From CAZPAN01 sp964428485 (GTDB lineage Bacteria; Actinomycetota; Coriobacteriia; Coriobacteriales; CADBOM01), in assembly GCA_964428485.1 (NCBI GenBank), contig CAYRYP010000044.1, positions 1-12,340 of the forward strand: DNA of 12,340 nucleotides, in the 5' to 3' direction. The position numbers and the translations under genes were made by a program. Of the stretch, positions 6,437 to 12,340 are shown in pieces; the stretch's first letter is position 1, and each line of letters starts with the position of its first letter. Under the pieces are notes generated by a model. It had not been told where the DNA came from. It made no database searches and was given only the letters and a program-made list of their open reading frames with translations.

Positions 6437-7726
6437 ATGAACATCTTGGTTCTCGGCAGCGGGGGCAGGGAGCATGCCATCGTGAAGGCCGTAGTAGACT
6501 CCCCGAAGAGCGACCGTGTCTTCGCCGCTCCTGGGAACGGCGGTAGCGCTGCGATAGCGCAAAACGTTGCGCTCGACCAGATGGACGGGGAGGCGGTAGC
6601 GCGCTTCTGTGCCGAAAACGACGTAGAACTCGTGGTCATCGGACCCGAGGCCCCGCTGGTTGCAGGCGTTGGAGATGTTCTCCGCGATGCCGGGCTGAAG
6701 GTATTCGGTCCCGGCTCGGCGGGCGCGCAGCTCGAGGGGTCCAAGAGCTTCTCCAAGGATCTGATGCGCGATGCCGGGATTCCCACGGCTGCATATGGCA
6801 CGTTTTTCGACGAGGAGTCTGCGATGGCCTACCTCGATGAGGTGGGCGCGCCGATCGTGGTGAAGGCCGACGGGTTGGCGGCCGGCAAGGGCGTCGTCGT
6901 GGCGATGGAGATCGACGAGGCCCGTGAGGCTGTGCGCGAGTGCTTCGCCGGCAGGTTCGGAGATGCGGGTGCCACCGTGGTCATCGAGGAGTGCCTTGTG
7001 GGGCCGGAATGCTCCCTGCTTGCCTTTACCGACGGCAAGACCGTCCGCGAGATGGCCACTGCTCAGGACCACAAGCGCGCCTTGGAGGGCGACAAGGGTC
7101 CCAACACCGGAGGCATGGGCGTGTACTCCCCGGTGCCGATCGTTACTGACGAGGAGCATGCGGAGATGGTCTCGATTCTCGAGCGCACGGTGGAAGCCCT
7201 GCGCGAGCGTGGGATCGACTACCGTGGCGTGCTCTACGGCGGGTTCATCCTAACCGCCTCGGGCCCCAAGGTTCTCGAGTTCAACGCCAGGTTCGGCGAC
7301 CCCGAGACCCAGGTTCTCCTGCCGAGGCTGCGCACCGATCTCGTAGACGTGATGATCGCCTGCGACACCGGGCAGCTCGACTCCGTGGAGCTCGAGTGGG
7401 ACGAGCAGTGGGCCGTCTCGGTGGTGCTGGCCTCCGCCGGCTACCCCGGGTCGTATGAGAAGGGGTTCGAGATCACGGGCATCGCCGACGCCGAGGCCGC
7501 CGACGGCGTCACCGTCTACCATGCGGGTACGAAGCTCGCAGATGACGGTCGAATTCTCACCGACGGCGGGCGCGTGTTAAACGTCACCGCGCTAGGGCCG
7601 GACTTCGCCTCCGCCAGGACGCGGGCCTACGCGGCGCTAGACATGATCTCGTTTGAGGGAGCTACCTGCCGGCGCGACATCGGCGCAAGGGCGCTTCGCG
7701 GGCGCGACGCCTGGGAGGTTGCCTAG
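6437..7726 (+). CDS. purD: Phosphoribosylamine-glycine ligase (GAR synthetase)
   Basis: PurD makes glycinamide ribonucleotide from phosphoribosylamine, glycine and ATP, the second step of purine synthesis, in the cytoplasm. The 429-residue length fits bacterial PurD. The N domain has the phosphate-binding G7-S-G-G-R-E-H-A14 and P32-G-N-G-G36. The ATP-grasp part has K143-A-D-G-L-A-A-G-K-G152, an E-E-C-L-V-G-x-E-x-S stretch, N223-T-G-G-M-G-V-Y-S231 and the Mg/ATP-binding N283-A-R-F-G-D-P-E-T-Q292. ATG 6437 is chosen because AGGAG (6424-6428) lies 8 nt upstream and the PurD fold begins exactly there; an in-frame ATG at 6284 would add an implausible Arg-rich leader. The next gene starts 1 nt after the stop. 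Other pur genes are not in the window, so purD is separate from any pur cluster here. Confidence 0.97.
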   Translation: MNILVLGSGGREHAIVKAVVDSPKSDRVFAAPGNGGSAAIAQNVALDQMDGEAVARFCAENDVELVVIGPEAPLVAGVGDVLRDAGLKVFGPGSAGAQLEGSKSFSKDLMRDAGIPTAAYGTFFDEESAMAYLDEVGAPIVVKADGLAAGKGVVVAMEIDEAREAVRECFAGRFGDAGATVVIEECLVGPECSLLAFTDGKTVREMATAQDHKRALEGDKGPNTGGMGVYSPVPIVTDEEHAEMVSILERTVEALRERGIDYRGVLYGGFILTASGPKVLEFNARFGDPETQVLLPRLRTDLVDVMIACDTGQLDSVELEWDEQWAVSVVLASAGYPGSYEKGFEITGIADAEAADGVTVYHAGTKLADDGRILTDGGRVLNVTALGPDFASARTRAYAALDMISFEGATCRRDIGARALRGRDAWEVA

Positions 7727-7727
7727 C

Positions 7728-8309
7728 ATGGCTTCGGGAGACGAGAGGCTCCGCGAGACCATAGTAGGTTCGAACAGGGTCTTTGACGGCAAGCTCGCCA
7801 AGATCGACCTGCTCGATGTGACGCTGCCCGATGGGCGCGCCTCCAAGAGGGAGGTGCTTCGCCATCCCGGGGCGGTCTGCCTGATCGTGCTTTCCGATGA
7901 CGGGCAAAGGATTCTGCTGGAGAGGCAGTACCGCACGGCCCTCGACGAGGTCATAATCGAGATTCCGGCCGGAAAGATCGATCCGGGTGAGGATCCGGCG
8001 CACGCGGCGGCGCGCGAGCTGCGCGAGGAGACCGGGATGGTAGCTGAGGAGATAACGCATCTCCTCGACATGGCCACGGCGGTCGGATACAGCGATGAGA
8101 TGATCCGCTTCTATTGGGCATCCGGTCTCTCGGAGGCGGACAGAGATCTGGACGACGGCGAGTTCATCGACGTCTTCTGGATGGATGTGGAAGATTTCTA
8201 CCGCAACGTAATGGCCGGCGAGATCGTGGATTCCAAGACGATCGTCGCGGGGCTTCTCATCGCATGCGGCGCCATCGGACAGCAGGGCATAGGGAAAGCG
8301 GGGAACTGA
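7728..8309 (+). CDS. Nudix hydrolase, ADP-ribose pyrophosphatase type
   Basis: This 193-residue protein is predicted to hydrolyse ADP-ribose or a related nucleoside-diphosphate sugar to AMP plus sugar phosphate. The Nudix box G82-x5-E88-x7-R96-E-L-x-E-E-x-G103-M104 is perfect and supplies the metal-binding glutamates E97, E100 and E101. Upstream features typical of the NudF/ADPRase branch are the RHPGAV strand and the LLERQYR...EIPAGKID segment. GGGAGG (7713-7718) inside the purD 3' end serves ATG 7728, one base after the purD stop. The tight spacing suggests co-translation with purD. Exact substrate (ADP-ribose, sugar nucleotides, FAD-like) cannot be decided. Confidence 0.92.
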   Translation: MASGDERLRETIVGSNRVFDGKLAKIDLLDVTLPDGRASKREVLRHPGAVCLIVLSDDGQRILLERQYRTALDEVIIEIPAGKIDPGEDPAHAAARELREETGMVAEEITHLLDMATAVGYSDEMIRFYWASGLSEADRDLDDGEFIDVFWMDVEDFYRNVMAGEIVDSKTIVAGLLIACGAIGQQGIGKAGN

Positions 8310-8310
8310 T

Positions 8311-9618
8311 ATGCAAGAATCCACCATGCGCTTCGAGGACATGTGCGACGCCGATCTCATCGACGTGATGTCGCATGCAAAGGCCAAGCTCGAGGAATTC
8401 TCGAGCACGGGCCGCAAGCTCGACATGTCGAGGGGAAAGCCCGGGCCGGAGCAGTTGGATCTTTCCGCCGGGATCCTGAGCTGCGTCGATGAGTCCACCG
8501 ACTTCGACGGGGCCGCCGAGATGGATGTTCGCAACTACGGCGGGCTCTCCGGAATCGAGGGAGCGCGCGAGCTCATGGGTGGGATCATGGGCGTTCCGGC
8601 CGGCAACGTAATGGTGCTGGGCAATTCGAGTCTCAACATAATGTACGAGCTGGTCTCCCATGCGATGACGCACGGCATCGCAGGCAACACTCCCTGGTGC
8701 AAGCTGGATTCCGTGAAGTTTCTCTGCCCCTCGCCGGGCTATGACAGGCACTTTTCTATCTGCGAGCACTTCGGCATCGAGATGATAACCGTGCCGATGA
8801 CTCCCGACGGTCCCGACATGGACATGGTCGAGCAGCTCGTTGGAAGCGATCCTGCGGTGAAGGGAATCTGGTGCGTGCCGCAGTACTCCAATCCGCAGGG
8901 ATATGTCTACTCCGATGAGGTGGTCGAGCGGTTCGCGGCGCTTGTTCCTGCGGCCCCCGACTTCCGCATCTTTTGGGACAACGCCTATGCGATCCATCAC
9001 CTGCGTGAGGGGGGAAGGCGCGTCGCCAGCATATGGGACGCGTGCGAGAGGGCTGGTAACCTCGACCTCTTCTTCGAGTTCGCCTCCACCTCCAAGGTCA
9101 CATACCCAGGTGCCGGTATCGCCGCTGTGGGCGCGTCGGACTCCAACATCGCCGAGATCAAGGGCTTCCTGTTCTACGCGATGATCGGCCCCGACAAGGT
9201 CAACCAGCTCAGGCACGTCGTATTTTTCTCCGAGCCTGGATCGCTTGAGGAACATATGCGCAAGCAGGCGGAGCTGATCGCGCCCAAGTTCGAGGTCGTC
9301 GCCAAGACCCTCCACGAGCAACTAGACGGGCTGGACATTGGTGAGTGGACCGATCCTGATGGGGGCTACTTCATCACCTTCGAGGCCATGCCCGGCTGTG
9401 CCGCGCGTATCGTGGAGCTCGCAGCGGAGCACGGCGTGAAGATGACGGGTGCAGGCGCCATGTATCCTTACGGAAGTGATCCCGCCGACCGCACGATTCG
9501 CATCGCGCCGACCTATCCGAGTGTGGCCGACCTCGCCGCCGCTGCGGATCTGTTCTGCGCCTGCGTGAAGATCGCCAGTGCGGAGAAGGTTCTCTCAGAC
9601 AGGCGCGCCGCATGTTAG
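8311..9618 (+). CDS. PLP-dependent aspartate aminotransferase, class Ic / MocR-type fold
   Basis: This 435-residue fold-type-I PLP enzyme probably interconverts aspartate/2-oxoglutarate and oxaloacetate/glutamate. The N-terminal LDMSRGKPGPEQLDLS stretch resembles the subgroup Ic aspartate aminotransferases known from Corynebacterium glutamicum (Aminotran_MocR Pfam family, from memory). Visible active-site elements are the N of YSNPQG, D223-N-A-Y226 (PLP pyridine-N and O3' contacts) and the Schiff-base lysine K262 in ASTSKVTYPG. A C-terminal substrate-binding Arg is expected around 'DRTIRIAPTYP'. ATG 8311 has GGGGAA (8300-8305) 5 nt upstream; the Met six codons in (8326) has none. It begins 1 nt after the Nudix stop. 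Other amino acids or keto acids remain possible substrates. Confidence 0.88.
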   Translation: MQESTMRFEDMCDADLIDVMSHAKAKLEEFSSTGRKLDMSRGKPGPEQLDLSAGILSCVDESTDFDGAAEMDVRNYGGLSGIEGARELMGGIMGVPAGNVMVLGNSSLNIMYELVSHAMTHGIAGNTPWCKLDSVKFLCPSPGYDRHFSICEHFGIEMITVPMTPDGPDMDMVEQLVGSDPAVKGIWCVPQYSNPQGYVYSDEVVERFAALVPAAPDFRIFWDNAYAIHHLREGGRRVASIWDACERAGNLDLFFEFASTSKVTYPGAGIAAVGASDSNIAEIKGFLFYAMIGPDKVNQLRHVVFFSEPGSLEEHMRKQAELIAPKFEVVAKTLHEQLDGLDIGEWTDPDGGYFITFEAMPGCAARIVELAAEHGVKMTGAGAMYPYGSDPADRTIRIAPTYPSVADLAAAADLFCACVKIASAEKVLSDRRAAC

Positions 9619-9628
9619 GAGCAAAGCA

Positions 9629-10303
9629 TTGAAATTCAACAAGGTTTACATCGAAAAAGATGCCCTTGCTCGACATCAGGACTTTGACACCTGGTATGAG
9701 GATGGAGATCTGTTTCTGCGCTTTCAAAGCAAGCAGGGTTGGCAAACCGAGAAGGATCGCGTCCAGATATTCGGGCGTTTAGGTGGCGAGGTTGGGGAGA
9801 TAAGGCCAGACAATCGAGCCTTGACCTATCGAATCAGATACGAGCGATACGAGTACACGCTCCACACTTATGTGATCGAGCATCACTACTACATAGAGGG
9901 AATGGTGTGGGATTTATACGGCAGTTTTGCCAATCCGCCATTTCATATCGTCGAAGAAACGCTTACAAGCTACAACCATAGAACAGTTCATGTGAAGCTC
10001 AAGGAATTCAAGAACAAGGGCCTTTGCTATGAGGTTCATGTTCCAAAGATCGAGAAACTAAGGATCGCGGTGGCCAGCGTTGTCGCAATTGGTCTCAAAG
10101 AAGAATGGAAAGGCCTCAGCGAAGGCGAGGATGTAGAAGTCGGAACCGGTCTTCAACGGCTTAAGAACCGGATCTTTGAGAACAAGGGTTTTACCTATGA
10201 GCAGATTCAACAGATGATCGCCGATGAAGACCCTCGAGTGCGGGTGATCAAGCCTCAAGGCAGACCGATCGACGATCCAAAGAGTCACTACAAAAAGAAA
10301 TGA
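9629..10303 (+). CDS. Tubby C-terminal / LURP-one-related (LOR) fold protein, TTG start
   Basis: This is a 224-residue soluble protein. The first ~160 residues are a series of short strands (Y-E-D-G-D-L-F-L, V-x-I-F-G-R-L-G-G-E-V-G-E-I, Y-x-I-E-G-M-V-W-D-L-Y). They end in a hydrophobic central helix (R145-I-A-V-A-S-V-V-A-I-G). That is the pattern of the LOR/tubby-like barrel, including its 'ALAIVIAID'-type final helix. The C-terminal ~60 residues are charged and helical with a lysine-rich end. The start is TTG 9629: AGGAG (9617-9621) lies 7 nt upstream and overlaps the aminotransferase stop; other starts in frame lie inside that gene. GC content drops sharply here relative to the upstream genes. 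Function is unknown; LOR proteins are linked to membrane lipid binding or scramblase-like roles in other organisms. The family call is by pattern only. Confidence 0.65.
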   Translation: MKFNKVYIEKDALARHQDFDTWYEDGDLFLRFQSKQGWQTEKDRVQIFGRLGGEVGEIRPDNRALTYRIRYERYEYTLHTYVIEHHYYIEGMVWDLYGSFANPPFHIVEETLTSYNHRTVHVKLKEFKNKGLCYEVHVPKIEKLRIAVASVVAIGLKEEWKGLSEGEDVEVGTGLQRLKNRIFENKGFTYEQIQQMIADEDPRVRVIKPQGRPIDDPKSHYKKK

Positions 10304-10336
10304 GCGCATAAGGAAATAAGGAAATGTGCGCATAAG
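10304..10336 (+). repeat. Direct repeat GCGCATAAG, two copies
   Basis: Two identical 9-mers, 10304-10312 and 10328-10336, are spaced 24 nt start to start, with a GGAAAT-type duplication between them. They lie immediately after the LOR stop and abut the terminator. Possibly a local duplication or the scar of an insertion. Confidence 0.5.
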
Positions 10337-10377
10337 AATAGCCGGATCCCCTGGGCAAGAGGATCCGGCTATTTCTA
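10337..10377. terminator. Rho-independent terminator, probably bidirectional
   Basis: AATAGCCGGATCC (10337-10349) pairs perfectly with GGATCCGGCTATT (10361-10373) around an 11-nt loop and is followed by TTTCT. It lies between the converging LOR gene (+) and MFS gene (-). The A/T ends of the stem give a short U tract in either direction, so it can serve both. Confidence 0.85.
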
Positions 10378-10497
10378 AAGACCAAGACAGATCAGACTCA
10401 AGTTACTTCGACGAACTCATTTCTGCATGAATATCGATGATCTGCTACCCCACATAGTCAAATTTCAGATCAAATCCCTTAACTTCAAGTCCAAGTC
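10378..10497. other. Gene-free stretch 3' of the MFS gene with copies of CAGATCA
   Basis: No credible coding sequence. The 7-mer CAGATCA occurs at 10388-10394 and 10466-10472, and its complement TGATCTG at 10438-10444, so the centre copy can pair with either side. This might be part of the MFS transcript's 3' end. No stronger structure was seen. Confidence 0.3.
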
Positions 10498-12255
10498 TTA
10501 TGCCACGCCGGCAGCTCTCTCTTTGCTGCGCCCTCGTATACCAAAGATGAAGAAGTAAACAAAGGGCAGAACCATGGAGGTGAGCATAATCGGCAGTGCC
10601 ATCGCCGTGTTTGAGAAATTGGGTATTGCAAGCGGACATACGATGCAACCAACAAAGTTGATCACGATAACTATGATCATCACCCAGAAGGGCATGTTTC
10701 CATCCACTTCGGATAATGGGTTTTCTTCAGATGCTCGTTGCAACTCGTCCATCGTCTTACCCCCTGTGTTCTTAACAAACAGAAGGGTGCAGGCGAGTCC
10801 AAGAACGAAGGGAATCAACAGGACGAGCACAACCATAGACCAGTTATTGCTCATAACTCCATTAACCTCGTGCTGGAAGATCGTAAGCCCTGCGGCTGCT
10901 CCCAAAACGATGGAAGATCCCGATCCGCCAAAGCGAGCAAAGGCCTGGCACCAAGAGGTTCCAGTATTGCGAAGGGCAGTTGGGTAGGACTCTGGCATAA
11001 GCGGCTGAACCGCCGTGATTGCGTAATTGAGGCAGAATCCAAACAGCAGCATCAAGAATACGCAAGGTATGAAGTTGCCGGCGGCCCCTCCTGCCAACAT
11101 TGCACCATTGACGTCTTCTGCTCCCGGGAACATAGGCACAAAGAACGAGCAGGCTAAGATCGCAATGATACAAGCCACCCAACCTATCCAAAGTGCTCGT
11201 TTTCGTCCTATCGCATCAGATACAAATCCAACAACAACATTGGAAGCTATCGCCGCCACATTGTTCCAAGTTTGGAGATTTACCGACTCTGCCGCGGTAT
11301 ATCCATTGCTCTGGAACCACGAGGGAATCCACGCGTTCATTCCATATACGCAGAACTGACCGACAAAATAGGCGGACCAAATTGCGCACGTTGCAACGAT
11401 GAACTTGCTGGAGAACAGAGCGGCAGGACCAGTTTTAGCAGGCTTGGGAGGAACAATCAGCAGATTGGGATCGTAGCTGACATCTTTATGGGCAGTTGCC
11501 TGAACGATCTGATGCAGACGCTCGCAAGCCTTGTCTTTTCTGCCATGGTTTGCATACCAATGCGGAGTCTCTTTCATGGCAAAGAGCAAAACGATTCCAT
11601 AGACGATAGGAATAGCTCCGATCAGATAGCAGACTCTCCAGTTCTCGTTAGCTGTCGCTCCGGTTGCGAGGGTGATCTGGGTATCGGTGAGCCCAGGAAT
11701 CAAAGAAGTCTCGATACTGCAGATTGCTGCGGCGATCAGTCCTGCAAGAACCCATCCAACAACCATGAATGCCATACCAAACGAAACAAAGATGCCTCGC
11801 TGCTTGGACGGCATGCTCTCAGAGAAAACCGTTGTAACAACTGGGATACATGAACCAACGCCAAAACCTGCGATCAGCCTGAAGATGCAGAAGAAGGTGT
11901 ATGTTGGCGCGAAGGCTTGAGGCAGAGTAAAGACTCCATAGAAGATAACCGCGATTGTAAGCATCTTCTTGCGCCCAAGCGCATCGGACATTACTCCTCC
12001 GACCGCACCTCCGAGCACCATTCCTAACAGACCCCACGTGGTTAAAGACCCAGTGAGCGCTGAGATTGATTGTCCAGAAGCGATCTCCTCAGCAAAGAAC
12101 GATGGGGCTACATAGGTGTTCGTGGAGTTGACAATCATGAAGTCGTAGCCATCAAAAATCATTGCAAAGGCCAGCAGGATAAACACTGCCCAAGTGTGTC
12201 CAGAAATTCCAGCACGATCAATGACTTCTGATACCGTGAATTCCTTTCTGTCCAT
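10498..12255 (-). CDS. Major facilitator superfamily transporter, aromatic-acid:H+ symporter-like, with extra C-terminal helices
   Basis: This 585-residue inner-membrane protein is predicted to move a small organic acid, coupled to protons. TM1 carries D35-G-Y-D38, the hallmark of the aromatic acid/H+ symporter group. The loop after TM2 has SDALGRKKM and its counterpart after TM8 SDAIGRKRA. A PSKQRG after TM4 and PESYPTALR after TM10 are typical of the sugar/organic acid branch, and METP-like KETPHW follows TM6. Twelve helices fit residues ~20-490. Two more (~508-532 and ~545-570) follow an acidic linker, making ~14 helices against the usual 12 in ~450 residues. ATG 12255 has GAAGGG on the - strand 6 nt upstream. 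It is lower in GC than the left of the window, like the adjacent LOR gene. The nearest regulator or enzyme partner is beyond the window edge; substrate undetermined. Confidence 0.88.
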   Translation of the reverse strand: MDRKEFTVSEVIDRAGISGHTWAVFILLAFAMIFDGYDFMIVNSTNTYVAPSFFAEEIASGQSISALTGSLTTWGLLGMVLGGAVGGVMSDALGRKKMLTIAVIFYGVFTLPQAFAPTYTFFCIFRLIAGFGVGSCIPVVTTVFSESMPSKQRGIFVSFGMAFMVVGWVLAGLIAAAICSIETSLIPGLTDTQITLATGATANENWRVCYLIGAIPIVYGIVLLFAMKETPHWYANHGRKDKACERLHQIVQATAHKDVSYDPNLLIVPPKPAKTGPAALFSSKFIVATCAIWSAYFVGQFCVYGMNAWIPSWFQSNGYTAAESVNLQTWNNVAAIASNVVVGFVSDAIGRKRALWIGWVACIIAILACSFFVPMFPGAEDVNGAMLAGGAAGNFIPCVFLMLLFGFCLNYAITAVQPLMPESYPTALRNTGTSWCQAFARFGGSGSSIVLGAAAGLTIFQHEVNGVMSNNWSMVVLVLLIPFVLGLACTLLFVKNTGGKTMDELQRASEENPLSEVDGNMPFWVMIIVIVINFVGCIVCPLAIPNFSNTAMALPIMLTSMVLPFVYFFIFGIRGRSKERAAGVA

Positions 12256-12340
12256 TTCTCTCCCTTCTCCCTTAATTTTTTCCGACCTAGGGGAAGCAGC
12301 AGAACCTATAAATGTGAATTTTATATGAGCAGAATCAAAA
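12256..12340 (-). promoter_or_regulatory. Leader and possible promoter region of the MFS gene
   Basis: The - strand shows a purine-rich ribosome-binding stretch (12258-12273). An AT-rich segment with a TATAAA -10-like hexamer (12320-12325) lies further upstream. Any -35 would lie outside the window. A CCTAGG palindrome (12286-12291) lies in the leader. No operator can be named. Confidence 0.3.

Noticed and set aside
6203..7159. 318-codon open frame on the - strand opposite purD
   Set aside because: Product is an Arg/His/Gly-rich string without domains and is fully explained as the antisense of purD.
8257..9321. 354-codon open frame on the - strand opposite the aminotransferase
   Set aside because: Antisense shadow of a GC-rich gene: no start context, no recognisable domain, and the + strand frame has full PLP-enzyme motifs.
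1..12340. CRISPR array, IS element or phage gene
   Set aside because: No regularly spaced repeats, transposase motifs, terminal inverted repeats or phage structural proteins were seen.

Overview
The window is about 12.3 kb of bacterial chromosome. Roughly the first 9.6 kb is GC-rich with strong GC codon bias. The last 2.7 kb is visibly more AT-rich. The gene families (an exonuclease-DinG fusion, a purD/Nudix/class-Ic aspartate aminotransferase run, and a P1B ATPase with a small membrane partner) and the GC content suggest an actinomycete, most likely a Coriobacteriia gut/oral anaerobe. That assignment is an inference from remembered protein styles, not from a search.

Layout. (1) 1-3646, + strand: a GNAT acetyltransferase and a 980-residue DEDDh exonuclease / XPD-DinG helicase fusion, 7 nt apart and probably one operon. 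A short stem-loop separates it from the next, convergent unit. (2) 3681-6047, - strand: a two-gene metal unit. A 90-residue single-pass membrane protein (DUF6110-like, PacL-like in design) is followed by a P1B-type ATPase with an N-terminal HMA-like domain without CxxC and a highly atypical TM6 signature. (3) 6048-6436: a 389-nt divergent intergenic region. It has a 10-bp-arm hairpin at the predicted 5' end of the metal-operon transcript and, in the other direction, a leader of about 270 nt with four predicted stem-loops ahead of purD. (4) 6437-10303, + strand: purD, a Nudix ADP-ribose-pyrophosphatase-type hydrolase, an aspartate aminotransferase of the class Ic type, and a lower-GC TTG-initiated gene that looks like a tubby/LURP-one-related (LOR) fold protein. 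These genes are packed with 1, 1 and 10 nt gaps and end at a perfect 13-bp terminator. (5) 10498-12255, - strand: a 585-residue major-facilitator transporter of the aromatic-acid/H+ symporter type with two extra C-terminal membrane helices.

Functional reading. Unit 1 is DNA maintenance/repair plus an acetyltransferase of unknown target. Unit 2 is metal-ion handling with a probable small membrane scaffold or chaperone. Unit 4 combines purine synthesis (glycinamide ribonucleotide), nucleotide-sugar housecleaning and Asp/Glu transamination, with an apparently later-acquired LOR gene at the 3' end. Unit 5 imports or exports a small organic acid. The strongest candidates for under-described biology are the small-protein/P-type ATPase pair and the structured purD leader. 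No CRISPR array, tRNA, rRNA, IS element or phage gene was seen.
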